Below, piece after piece: positions 1-7,667 of a stretch of DNA of 64,000 bases; position 1 is the first letter of the stretch; the number at the start of each line of letters is the position of its first letter. The stretch covers positions 496,001 through 560,000 of the forward strand of contig NZ_JBPAXY010000001.1 of NCBI RefSeq assembly GCF_050897975.1. Direction: 5' to 3'. A program made the position numbers and the translations under genes. Under the pieces are notes generated by a model. The model saw nothing but the letters and a program-made list of their open reading frames with translations, searched no databases and was not told the DNA's origin. Origin of the DNA: Pseudooceanicola sp050897975 (GTDB lineage: Bacteria; Pseudomonadota; Alphaproteobacteria; Rhodobacterales; Rhodobacteraceae).

Positions 1-33
1 CGATGCCCCCGTCGCCCACCAGGGCGCTGCCTT

Positions 34-59
34 CGATCCGGGCCCCCGGGCCCGGATCG
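34..59. terminator. GC-rich inverted repeat near the left edge
   Basis: Twelve bases at 34-45 are the perfect reverse complement of 48-59, leaving only two unpaired centre bases, so a real hairpin would have about ten pairs. There is no T tail. It lies upstream of the first gene and may end transcription from a gene outside the window. A terminator role is inference only. Confidence 0.35.
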
Positions 60-183
60 CCCGCCCACCGATGCAAGACCCGCGGGGAGGTCCCCGCTGC
101 CCGGTCAGAGCCCTCTGACCGCCCCGATGCCCCCATGCCTGGCGCCCGCCCCGCCGCCCAGGTGCCCAGATAGGAGACCCCCC

Positions 184-510
184 ATGTCCGCCCCCGCGCC
201 CCTGCCCGCGAACCTCATCGTGCTGCCCCCGCTGGGCACCCCCGACCCGATGGCCCGCCCCGGCGCGGCCCACGCCCGGCGCCGCAACCGGGCCCTGACC
301 TGGGGTCTGCGGCTGGCGCTGTGCCTGTGCCTGGCCAGCCTGGGCGCCGGGCTGACCCTGGCGGCGGGGGCCATGCCCCCGGCCCTGAGCCAGGCCCCCA
401 CCGAGGTCAGCGCCTGCGGCCTCGATATCGGCCCCGACGACGGTGTCGACGAAATGATGCGCCTCGATGGCGCCGACATGACGGTGACCAGCTCCCTCAT
501 CCTGGGCTGA
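184..510 (+). CDS. Small hypothetical protein with one membrane segment
   Basis: A 108-residue protein of unknown function. I start it at the ATG at 184 because an AGGAG ribosome-binding sequence sits seven bases upstream; an in-frame ATG at 127 lacks one. The N-terminal part is Pro/Ala-rich and ends in a basic RRRNR stretch. One hydrophobic segment follows at about residues 40-62, so the protein is probably an inner-membrane anchor or uncleaved signal. The short exported tail is acidic and holds a single Cys after the membrane segment. No family is recognised. It is separated from the downstream YHS gene by 381 bases, so an operon is uncertain. G/C use at third positions fits a real gene. 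Confidence 0.5.
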   Translation: MSAPAPLPANLIVLPPLGTPDPMARPGAAHARRRNRALTWGLRLALCLCLASLGAGLTLAAGAMPPALSQAPTEVSACGLDIGPDDGVDEMMRLDGADMTVTSSLILG

Positions 511-891
511 GCACCGCCGCGCTGACCGGCCGCCATCCGCTCCCCCGGTGGCCCGTCAGCCCCCTGTCCGGTCCCGGGCGCCCGTTGCTGTCTCATGGGC
601 GCCGGGGCCGGACAGACCCAATCGCCTACGCCCCGGCTGGTCCCCCAAGCGGCCCGGGCGTCCCAGACCCGCGGCGCGGCCTCTGCCGCGGGTCCTCCAG
701 AGCCCCGGGGTGCGCGCCTGCCTGTCCTGCGCGCCCCGGGGACCCCTCTTTCTCTCCGGGCCCTGCGGCCTGGGGGAACCTGTGCCGGACCGACCGGTCC
801 GCGACCTCATGTCGGACCCAAAGGCCCGCAAACCCAAGCCGGACCCAAGGGTCCGCAAACCGCCAGAAATGGCCAAAGTGAAGGAAAGACC
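511..891. other. 381-base intergenic region with repeats
   Basis: I see no convincing gene here. Its right end carries three 27-bp repeats listed separately. The reading frame of the downstream YHS gene is open through this stretch but lacks a start with a good ribosome-binding site, and the YHS signal peptide begins at 892. Confidence 0.5.
786..866 (+). repeat. Three 27-bp direct repeats upstream of the YHS gene
   Basis: Copies begin at 786, 813 and 840, exactly 27 bases apart. The second and third match at 19 of their first 21 bases. Each carries a GGACC...GGTCC-type inverted repeat, perfect in the third copy (841-854). Position and spacing suggest a protein-binding array or an mRNA leader structure. 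Because 27 is a multiple of three, they could also be a relic of a coding repeat. Confidence 0.6.
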
Positions 892-1392
892 ATGACCCTG
901 AAATCCACCCTGACCCCGCTGCTGAGCGCCGCCGTCACCCTGGCCGCCCTGGCCGCCACCCCGGCCTTCGCCGCCGACGAATACAACGTCATCAACGGCC
1001 TGGGCACCGAGGGGAACCCCATCGGGATGCACGCCATGGACCCTGTCGCCCTGACCACCCTGGGTGCCGTGACCGCCGGCGACCCGGGCCATGCGGTCAC
1101 CCATGACGGCGTCAGCTACTACTTCGCCTCGGCGATCTCGGCCGAGAAGTTCAAGGCCGACCCCGAAGCCTTCCTGCCGCAATACGGCGGCTTCTGCGCC
1201 TTCGCCATTGGCCTGGGCCTGAAGCTGGACGGCGACCCGCGTTACGCCGACATCCGCGACGGCAAGCTGTACCTCTTCGTCAGCCCCGGCGCGATGGCCA
1301 AGTACCTGGAAGACCCCGAGACCATCCTGGCGAAATCCGACGACGTCTGGGGTGACATCCTGCACACCCCGATCGCCGAGCTGGGTCAGTAA
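892..1392 (+). CDS. Exported YHS domain-containing protein
   Basis: A 166-residue protein with a clear Sec signal peptide: basic start, a hydrophobic Leu/Ala core, and an AFA-A cleavage site near residue 27. The rest matches the periplasmic YHS-domain family. It has a tyrosine-rich strand with the YYFAS pattern, the SAEKFKADPEAFLPQYGG motif, a conserved Cys in GGFCAFA, and the closing LYLFVSPGA segment. The family is often found near metal or redox functions, but its role is poorly defined. The ATG at 892 is chosen because it begins the signal peptide and has AAGGAA just upstream. Three 27-bp repeats end about 25 bases before the start and may control it. It converges on the GAK operon. Confidence 0.8.
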   Translation: MTLKSTLTPLLSAAVTLAALAATPAFAADEYNVINGLGTEGNPIGMHAMDPVALTTLGAVTAGDPGHAVTHDGVSYYFASAISAEKFKADPEAFLPQYGGFCAFAIGLGLKLDGDPRYADIRDGKLYLFVSPGAMAKYLEDPETILAKSDDVWGDILHTPIAELGQ

Positions 1393-1447
1393 CCCGTCTC
1401 CCGCCCCGCTTCGGCCAGCCCCCGGGGTCGACCCGGGGCGGGACATC

Positions 1448-1483
1448 GCCGGGCCGCAGGTCTTCCCGAGCCTGCGGCCCGGC
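1448..1483. terminator. 13-bp hairpin between convergent genes
   Basis: Bases 1448-1460 pair perfectly with 1471-1483 around a ten-base loop. The hairpin lies between the ends of the convergent YHS and amphi-Trp genes and could stop both transcripts. There is no T run, so it is not a classical intrinsic terminator. Confidence 0.55.
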
Positions 1484-1538
1484 CCCATGCCGCCTTGTCC
1501 GGCGCCGCCCCATCCCGGGGTCGGCGCCCGAGGCGCGG

Positions 1539-1811
1539 TCAGCTTTCGATCCGGGGTTTGCCCTTGCGCGCCTCGGGCGCCGAGGGGTCCGACCAGCTGA
1601 CCCGCAGGGTCACCTCGCAGCGGCCCTCGTCGCGTTCGGCCTTCAGGCGCAGGGTCATCAGCTGCGCGGTTTTCAGCACCAGCTCGTCATCCTCGTCGCC
1701 CAGGATAAGCTCACCCTTGGCAAAGCCCTTGGACAGGGCGGTCAGCAGGGTCTTGATGGTCTTCGCGTCCTGCAAGGACTCATGCGAGAACCGGGCATTT
1801 CCATTGGCCAT
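1539..1811 (-). CDS. Amphi-Trp domain protein of the GAK system
   Basis: A 90-residue protein that fits the amphi-Trp family from end to end. It has a phenylalanine near the start, a helix containing LLTALSKGFAKGEL, a short acidic turn, and two amphipathic strands, the last ending in the characteristic Trp (VSWSD). The family takes its name from this feature and occurs both alone and in GAK gene sets. Its size and lack of catalytic residues suggest a substrate or scaffold rather than an enzyme, which is inference. A strong AGGAGAGG site precedes the start. It is the last gene of a minus-strand run and begins 24 bases after the metallophosphatase. Confidence 0.8.
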   Translation of the reverse strand: MANGNARFSHESLQDAKTIKTLLTALSKGFAKGELILGDEDDELVLKTAQLMTLRLKAERDEGRCEVTLRVSWSDPSAPEARKGKPRIES

Positions 1812-1835
1812 GCGACCTCTCCTGCCTCTGCGGCG

Positions 1836-3143
1836 TCAGCTCATCCGGTCGGGGGCGAAATGTTTCGCCCGCGGGTAGTCCCGGCTTAGTCCGATCACAT
1901 CTCCACTGGGGAAAATCAAGGTGGCCCCGGCGCCGATCCCCTCCAGCCCCTCCAGCGCGCGCGAGGCTCGGTCCAGGGTCACGTCCCCTTCGAGGTGCAA
2001 AAGGCCCCGCTTGGCCAGCAGGCGCTGGCCCGCGTGGTTGTTGACATGGCCCTGCACCACCATGTGGATCCCCGCGCGGTACAGGGCATCGACCCCCGCC
2101 GCCGTCAGCTGGCAATCCGAGGCGCGGTACTTGGTGCGCACCAGATTGGCCAGCGGCCCGAAGTAGAAGCCCAGCGAGGCGCGTTCGGCCTCGGCGCGGT
2201 AGCGCGCGTTGACCGCCGCCGGGCCCTCGCTGGCCAGGGTGGCGCACATGGCATCACACAGCCCCGCATGGACGAAGAGCAGCGAGCCGCTTTGCGCCAC
2301 GACCTCCATCCGGTCGTAGAACCAGGCATAGGGGCCGCCGGGTTCAAAGAAGACCGCATGGCACTTCAGCGCCGCCGCCAGGATCTGGCGCCAGGACATG
2401 CCGGTGGCCTGGCATTGACGCTCGAAGGCCTCCAGCTTTTCCAAGAGCTTGCGGATTTCCTTGTCGATCACCTGCGGGCGCAGCTCGGCCCGGGCGGCGG
2501 TGGCAAAGCGCGCGGCCCAGTCGGGGCCGGGCAGCAGGCGGGCGCGGGCCGTGGCCTCGTCGCCCGGCAGGGCCGCCAGATCGGCGGGGGTGACGAAACG
2601 GTCGAGCACCTCGCGCAGGGCGGGCAGGATCTTGCGCCCCATGCGGGCGAAAAGGTGTTCGTTCAGGGCGTTGCGCGGGCCGCGCAGGGCGGCGATGGCC
2701 ATGCGCATCCGCAGGTCGTGATTGCCCGCCAGGATCTCGACCTCGGCGCCTGCGTCGCATAGCGCCGCGATGGCATCCAGCAGCTCCAGGTTGCTGGGCC
2801 CCTTGTCGAAACTGTCGCCCCCCAGCACGATCCGCGCGCCCGCGCCAAAGGCGGTCAGGCGGATCTGCCCGCCCGCGCGGCGGATCACCCCGGCGCCGAT
2901 CAGCGAGCGCAGGAACCCCTCGGCGTCGGCATGGGGGTCAGAGACGAAGATCACCGGCCGTTCGGGCCAGCGCCAGCCGCCGTGCTGGCGCACCCGATCC
3001 AGGCAGTGGGCGATCTGCGGATGCGCCCCCGCCCCGGGCCAGGGTTCCACCTGGCGCGGCAGGTCGTCCAGGCAGGCGTCGGGGTCGTAGACCGGGGGCA
3101 GCAGGGCGGGATCCGGGTGAAAGCCCTGTCTGGGATGGTCCAT
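1836..3143 (-). CDS. Metallophosphoesterase of the GAK cluster
   Basis: A 435-residue calcineurin-like phosphoesterase. The metal-site motifs are visible in order: SDPHAD near residue 68 (in place of the usual DxH), GGDSFDKGP near 108, GNHDLR near 140, and a late GHVNNH motif. A central helical insert of about 150 residues separates the GNHD motif from the C-terminal histidines, making it longer than simple members. The active-site fold predicts hydrolysis of a phosphomonoester or diester; the substrate is unknown. It lies 30 bases downstream of the histidine phosphatase, so the operon carries two unrelated phosphatases beside its kinases. An AAGGGGGA site precedes the ATG. Confidence 0.75.
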   Translation of the reverse strand: MDHPRQGFHPDPALLPPVYDPDACLDDLPRQVEPWPGAGAHPQIAHCLDRVRQHGGWRWPERPVIFVSDPHADAEGFLRSLIGAGVIRRAGGQIRLTAFGAGARIVLGGDSFDKGPSNLELLDAIAALCDAGAEVEILAGNHDLRMRMAIAALRGPRNALNEHLFARMGRKILPALREVLDRFVTPADLAALPGDEATARARLLPGPDWAARFATAARAELRPQVIDKEIRKLLEKLEAFERQCQATGMSWRQILAAALKCHAVFFEPGGPYAWFYDRMEVVAQSGSLLFVHAGLCDAMCATLASEGPAAVNARYRAEAERASLGFYFGPLANLVRTKYRASDCQLTAAGVDALYRAGIHMVVQGHVNNHAGQRLLAKRGLLHLEGDVTLDRASRALEGLEGIGAGATLIFPSGDVIGLSRDYPRAKHFAPDRMS

Positions 3144-3173
3144 CGGCTGATCCCCCTTGCGTTGCGGCCAGGG

Positions 3174-3860
3174 TCAGTCCTTCGGGTCGTCCTTGGGTTC
3201 CCTGATCTTCCAGGCGCCTGCGATGTGCGACCAGCTATCACGCGGATGATGACAGATCAGTGACGGCCGGGCCTGGTACATCGACAGGCGGGGGATCTCT
3301 GCCGGGTCCAGCAGGCCCAGATGGGCGCAGGCATGGCGGAAGGAGGCGCCGTGGCCCACATGGATCACCAGCTGGCCGGGCCGCGCGGTCTGGCGCAAAT
3401 GGCGGGCAACCCGCGCGCCAGCCTCGGTCAGGCTTTCGGCCCCTTCCAGCGGCAGGCGATAGGTGCTGTCGGATTTCCACCCCGGCGGCGGCGGCGCATG
3501 GCGCGGGTCACCGGCCAGGGCGGCCTCGATCTCATCCAGGGTCAGGTTGGCGGCGCTGCCCAGGCCGCGCTCGGCCAGATCCGGGGTCTCGGTCACCGTC
3601 TCGACCCCATGGCCCAGCTCTTGCAGCCGCGCCAGAAGGCCCTGCGCCGTCTGCCAGGCGCGCAGCTGGTGCGAGCTGTAGATCACCGGCGCCGGGCGCA
3701 GGCCCTGCGCGGCGATCATCGCCGACAGCAGGTCGGCCCCCGCCCGCGCCTGGGCCTGGCCCGCCTCGGTCAGCGGCCAGGGTTGACGGGCCGAGGGCAC
3801 GCCCGGGCGCTGCGCATAGGCGCCGTGGCGCAGGAAGGCGACAAAGGCGCGCTCAGCCAT
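3174..3860 (-). CDS. Histidine phosphatase (phosphoglycerate mutase-like)
   Basis: A 228-residue member of the histidine phosphatase superfamily. The phosphohistidine motif appears as FLRHGAY near residue 10 (canonical RHG), with a second conserved histidine in HVGHGAS near residue 180. Between them lie the usual LTEAGQAQA helix and a SSHQLRAWQTAQ segment that resembles the conserved SSxxxRAxQTA motif. It probably removes a phosphate from a small molecule or protein. I start it at the ATG at 3860, whose first eight bases overlap the end of the HprK-related gene; a longer in-frame start at 3932 would overlap it far more. Tight coupling suggests that it reverses or trims a product of the neighbouring kinase, which is inference. 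Confidence 0.8.
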   Translation of the reverse strand: MAERAFVAFLRHGAYAQRPGVPSARQPWPLTEAGQAQARAGADLLSAMIAAQGLRPAPVIYSSHQLRAWQTAQGLLARLQELGHGVETVTETPDLAERGLGSAANLTLDEIEAALAGDPRHAPPPPGWKSDSTYRLPLEGAESLTEAGARVARHLRQTARPGQLVIHVGHGASFRHACAHLGLLDPAEIPRLSMYQARPSLICHHPRDSWSHIAGAWKIREPKDDPKD

Positions 3861-4965
3861 CAAACAGCGCCTTCCCCGCCGCCGCAAGGGCGTCGAAATC
3901 GACCCGGCCAGAGACCTCGCAGACCCGCACATCGGCCAGGGCCGTCAGATAGGGGGCCGGGTCCAGCTTGGCCCCGTTGGGCTCGAAGCTGCCATCGGGG
4001 CGCTGGTAGAAGGGGCCGGGGCTTTTGACGATGGCGCCCAGAAGATCGGGGCGGGCTGCCAGGGCGACCTCGGCCACCCGGGTGGGGGCGGCGGCGTCGC
4101 GGGCCCAGTTCAGCACCCAGAAATCGGTCAGCGGCGCGGCATATTGCACCCGGCCCGGCCCGTAGACCTCGGCGATCATCAGGTCGTGCTTGTCCTCCAG
4201 CGCCCAAAGCGCCTCGGGCGGCAGGGCCCGCAGCTCGGCCTGGCGCGCCGGGCTCAGCATCGGGGTCAGGCGCGGATTGCCAAGGATCGTGCCCGGGTTG
4301 ATGCGCGGCTGCTTGGGGATGCCCAGGGCCTGCGGCGGGGTGCCCGGCGCCCCCGGTGCGACCAACACCCGGTCGTTGCTGAGAAAGCGCAGCCCGTCCA
4401 GGTCCATCAGCCGCAGCACCGAGGTCGACTTGCCGCCCCCCGACAGGCCCGAAATCGCCAGGGTCCGCGCCCCGTCGGTCACCGCCGCCGCATGGGCCAG
4501 AAGGGCGCCCGCGCGCAGCCGGTCGTTCAGGATCTGGGTATTGATGAAGTTGATGACGGTGCTGTCGTGCGCCTCCAGCGGGCCCCAGGCCAGAGCCAGC
4601 CCCGGCGCCTGAAGAAAGCTGACACCGCTGCGCACCTTGCGGATCAGCCGCGCCCCTTGCAGGTCGCAGACCGCATCCTTGCGCCCCGCCTTGCCCGGCT
4701 CGCGCTGCCAGTCCTGCCAGTCGGGCGCGGGCGTCAGGGTTTGATCGGGCAGCAGGTGCACCGCCGCGGCAGGCCCCTCGGGCGCCTCGCACAGGGCCTC
4801 GGCGAAATAGGCCATCAGCCGGGCGCGCAGGGGGCCGGGGCAATGGACGGCCAGGGTCACCGGCCCCACCGACAGGTAAAACGGCACCGCCGCCCGGGCC
4901 GGGGTCAGGTCAAGCCGGGCCAGCACATCCTCGGCACGGCGATAGGGGGGCAAGGGTTCGGTCAT
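3853..4965 (-). CDS. HprK-related kinase of the GAK system
   Basis: A 370-residue P-loop protein resembling the C-terminal domain of HPr kinase/phosphorylase. The Walker A sequence SGLSGGGKST is at residues 172-181. It is followed by FLSNDRV near 195-200, at the place of the HprK SDD segment, and a region rich in PKQPRINPG. The N-terminal 130 residues resemble the HprK-like domain that precedes the P-loop in GAK-associated kinases (HprK-related kinase B type). HprK phosphorylates serine in the phosphocarrier HPr; no HPr gene is nearby, so the target here is unknown. Its start overlaps the ATP-grasp stop by four bases (ATGA), and its own end overlaps the histidine phosphatase by eight. Confidence 0.8.
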   Translation of the reverse strand: MTEPLPPYRRAEDVLARLDLTPARAAVPFYLSVGPVTLAVHCPGPLRARLMAYFAEALCEAPEGPAAAVHLLPDQTLTPAPDWQDWQREPGKAGRKDAVCDLQGARLIRKVRSGVSFLQAPGLALAWGPLEAHDSTVINFINTQILNDRLRAGALLAHAAAVTDGARTLAISGLSGGGKSTSVLRLMDLDGLRFLSNDRVLVAPGAPGTPPQALGIPKQPRINPGTILGNPRLTPMLSPARQAELRALPPEALWALEDKHDLMIAEVYGPGRVQYAAPLTDFWVLNWARDAAAPTRVAEVALAARPDLLGAIVKSPGPFYQRPDGSFEPNGAKLDPAPYLTALADVRVCEVSGRVDFDALAAAGKALFDG

Positions 4966-5843
4966 GGGCGCAGCTCCGTCAGGACATGGTCGGCCACCAG
5001 GGCGGCGGCGTCGATGCCGCAGCCCTTCAGCGCACCAGAATAGCCGCCGAAGGCCGACACCTCGAAGACGATCGGCCCCTGGGGCGTCAGGGCGATATCG
5101 ACGGTGGTGAAGGTCAGGCCGAACGGCGCCTGGGCGCGGCGGCCCAGCTCGATCAGCTCGGCCGAGGGCGTGTAGGGGGCATATTTGCCGCCCGAATGAA
5201 TGGTGGTGTTCCAGCTTCCCGTTTGGCTGACCCGGGCATAGGTGCAGACATAGGCGCCGCCCAGAAAGACCATGCCCAGATCGGCGCCCGACAGCTCGGC
5301 CTTTTGCTGGATGTACATCACCGGGTTGGCGGCGCGGAAGGCGGCGATCTGCGCCTCGGCATCCGGCGCCCCGGCCTCCAACAGCAGCATCCCCCGCGCC
5401 TTGGTCGAGAAAAGCGGCTTGAACACCGCCGCGCCGTAACGATCCAGCGCGGCGCGGGCCGCGCCTGGGTCTTCGGTGACGGTGGTGGGCGGCATGGGGA
5501 TATCCGCCGTGGCCAGGGTCATGGTGCAGGCCAGCCGGTCCATCAGGCGGATCACCCGTTCGGCGGGGCTGAAGACGCGCACGCCCTGCGCCTCGGCCAG
5601 GCGCAGCATCTCCAGCCGGTCCAGGGCATGGGGGCTGTAATCCTCGGCGACCTTCTTCAGCACCAGGGCGTCGAAACCGCACAGATCCTGCCCCTCGTGC
5701 AGCAGCCGCCCGGCGCCCAGGTCCATCTCGACCCGGCCCATGTCGATCACATGGCGCTGGCCGGTGCGCGCGGCGAAGGCCTCGGCCAGGGCCTCGGTCG
5801 ACCATTTGCCGGGGGTGCCGATGATGCCGATCTTGTCAGTCAC
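4962..5843 (-). CDS. GAK-system ATP-grasp enzyme
   Basis: A 293-residue protein with an ATP-grasp fold of the RimK type. Signs include a glycine-rich start (IGIIGTPGKW), the central AVFKPLFSTKARGM strand-loop that supplies the nucleotide-binding lysine and glycine-rich loop, and the C-terminal VFEVSAFGGYSGA metal-binding segment. ATP-grasp enzymes join a carboxylate to an amine through an acyl-phosphate. It probably modifies a protein tail or small acceptor in this system; the acceptor is not identifiable from sequence. The start is GTG at 5843: the reading frame continues upstream but that part is low-complexity and overlaps the coding region of the previous gene. The overlap with that gene is eight bases. 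Confidence 0.78.
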   Translation of the reverse strand: MTDKIGIIGTPGKWSTEALAEAFAARTGQRHVIDMGRVEMDLGAGRLLHEGQDLCGFDALVLKKVAEDYSPHALDRLEMLRLAEAQGVRVFSPAERVIRLMDRLACTMTLATADIPMPPTTVTEDPGAARAALDRYGAAVFKPLFSTKARGMLLLEAGAPDAEAQIAAFRAANPVMYIQQKAELSGADLGMVFLGGAYVCTYARVSQTGSWNTTIHSGGKYAPYTPSAELIELGRRAQAPFGLTFTTVDIALTPQGPIVFEVSAFGGYSGALKGCGIDAAALVADHVLTELRP

Positions 5844-7470
5844 TGAACAGGGTTCCTTTTGGCAGGCGGAACCGCGCCTCGCGCCCCTCGGGCACGGCCA
5901 GCGCGGTTTCCAGCAGGTAGCGAGCCCGCAGCAGCATCCGCCGCGCGTGCTTGTCGTCGACCACGAAGCGGGTCGAGCTGGCGAAGGACCGCGCCAGCCC
6001 AAGGGCCAGGCGGTAGTCGAAGGTGGGATCGGACTGGCGGCGGGCGAATTTCGCCGCCATCTCGTGCATGTCGGTGGCCACCCGGGCGATGCGCGCCCGC
6101 ATCCCCGCCTCCAGCACCTGAAGGCGATAGTTCGACACCATGAAGACCGAGACGTCCTGCACGTAATCCATGTAGCGCGAGCGGTGCAGGTCGATGAAAC
6201 GGATCTTGCGGCCCACGGGGTCGTAGATCACGTTGTCGAGGTTGAAATCCCCGTGGATATAGACCGAGAAGGGCGCGGGCAGCCGCGCCTCGCGCGCCGC
6301 CGCCGCCGCCACCAGCCGGTCGAAGGCGGGCAGTTTCAGACCGTTGATCGACTGGTCCCCCCTTGCGGGACGCGGGTGCAGGCGGCGCACGTCCGGCATC
6401 CGCCGGGCCAGCTGCTCCATCGCGCGCATAGCGGCGGGCTCTTCGGTGCGGGTCTGGCGCCAGATGTCGCGCACCGTCTTGTGCAGCGCCTTCTGCGCCT
6501 CGGCCAGGGCCGCGTCGCTGCCGCCCAGCACGATATCCTCGAAGGTCTCGCCCTCTAGGTGCTCGATCAGCAGGGCGGCGGATTTGCCGCTTTTCTCGTA
6601 GGACAGGATCTCGGGCGCCAGGCCGGGATAGACCGAGTTCCAGCTTTTCACCCCCACCCGCTCTTCCTTGACCTTGCGCCGGTCGCCGTCCTTGAACACC
6701 GCCGCCACCGTCTGACCGCCCGCGCCGCGCAGGCTGACCGAGGAAATCGCGCTGCCCGAACGGGTCTCGGCCAGGGGTTGCAGGGTGATTTCCTCGTCCT
6801 CGCGGGCCACCCCGTCCAGCACGCTGCGCAGGGTGAAATAGCGTTCGAACCGCACCGTCTGGCCGATGTTGATCGACAAGATCGCCTCGGAGATCGCCTG
6901 AAGCGCCTCGCCCATGCGGGTCACCTCGTTCAGCATCAGCAGGCCGTAGGCCAGATCCTCGGGGTGCTGGCTGTCGCGCATGTCGCGGGTGTAGGTGCGG
7001 AACAGCCGGTCGCGGAAGGCCTCGATCTCGGCCCGCGACTGGCCGATCTCGACCGCCAGCTTGCTGTCGCGGGCCTCTAGCGCGGCGGCGATACCGGCCA
7101 CGGTGCGCCGCACCAGATCCACGGGCGCCACATAGCTGTCGGCGCGCAAAAGCTTGGCCCGCGTCGCCTGTTCGCCCTGTTCCACCGCCCGGCGGCCCAG
7201 GCGCGAGATCAGGTCGAGGTTGCGCGCGATGGTGTCGATGCCCTGAAGGCGCAGCTGGCGCCGGTCGCCCGCCTTGGCGCGCATCATCCCCGCCAGACAG
7301 CCCTTGCGCACCCGCGAGGACAGGTTGTGGGCATAGCCCGCCCGCTGCACCAGTTGCAGCGCGGTCTCGCGCCGGGGCGCCTCGAAATAGCGGGCCAGGC
7401 GGGCCAATTGCCCGTCCAGCTCTGCCAGCAGGAAGGACATGTTCTCGGCGATGGGATCAGGGCGTGGCAT
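5836..7470 (-). CDS. PhoU-like domain fused to an APH-type phosphotransferase
   Basis: A 544-residue fusion. Residues 1 to about 240 are helical and carry two PhoU-like repeats (ARNLDLISRLGRRAV and NEVTRMGEALQAISEAIL), the pattern of the phosphate-signalling protein PhoU. The rest is a kinase-like domain of the aminoglycoside phosphotransferase/HipA-like superfamily. It has the catalytic loop HGDFNLDN at about 406-413, a metal-binding FIDLHRS near 427, and a lysine-rich AAVFKDGDRRK strand in the N-lobe. It therefore probably phosphorylates something under control of a phosphate-sensing or dimerising domain. It is first in the minus-strand GAK operon and diverges from the CofD-like gene. The ATG at 7470 has GGAAAGG upstream. 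Confidence 0.72.
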   Translation of the reverse strand: MPRPDPIAENMSFLLAELDGQLARLARYFEAPRRETALQLVQRAGYAHNLSSRVRKGCLAGMMRAKAGDRRQLRLQGIDTIARNLDLISRLGRRAVEQGEQATRAKLLRADSYVAPVDLVRRTVAGIAAALEARDSKLAVEIGQSRAEIEAFRDRLFRTYTRDMRDSQHPEDLAYGLLMLNEVTRMGEALQAISEAILSINIGQTVRFERYFTLRSVLDGVAREDEEITLQPLAETRSGSAISSVSLRGAGGQTVAAVFKDGDRRKVKEERVGVKSWNSVYPGLAPEILSYEKSGKSAALLIEHLEGETFEDIVLGGSDAALAEAQKALHKTVRDIWRQTRTEEPAAMRAMEQLARRMPDVRRLHPRPARGDQSINGLKLPAFDRLVAAAAAREARLPAPFSVYIHGDFNLDNVIYDPVGRKIRFIDLHRSRYMDYVQDVSVFMVSNYRLQVLEAGMRARIARVATDMHEMAAKFARRQSDPTFDYRLALGLARSFASSTRFVVDDKHARRMLLRARYLLETALAVPEGREARFRLPKGTLFSD

Positions 7471-7667
7471 GGCGGGGCCTTTCCGAGGGCGACATCCGCC
7501 CCACAGCCGGGGGCCCGGGCGGCCCCTTGCGGATGACAGCACGACTTGTCGGGCGTATGACAGCATCCATGTCCATGCGGCCATATGCGCCGAACCCCGG
7601 CGGGGATGCAAAGCCGGAATGGGCGCCAGGGCCCCAATTGCCGCCAAAGACAGGAGCGCGCGCCGAA
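7471..7667. promoter_or_regulatory. Divergent promoter region of the GAK cluster
   Basis: A 197-base gap separates the two divergent arms (PhoU-like kinase operon and CofD-like gene), so it must hold promoters for both. I see no convincing -35/-10 pair or operator by eye. Reading frames open here are GC-rich shadows without ribosome-binding sites. Confidence 0.45.

Noticed and set aside
595..891. N-terminal extension of the YHS protein with collagen-like GPKGPQT repeats
   Set aside because: It would bury the signal peptide that begins at 892. The apparent peptide repeat comes from the 27-bp DNA repeats.
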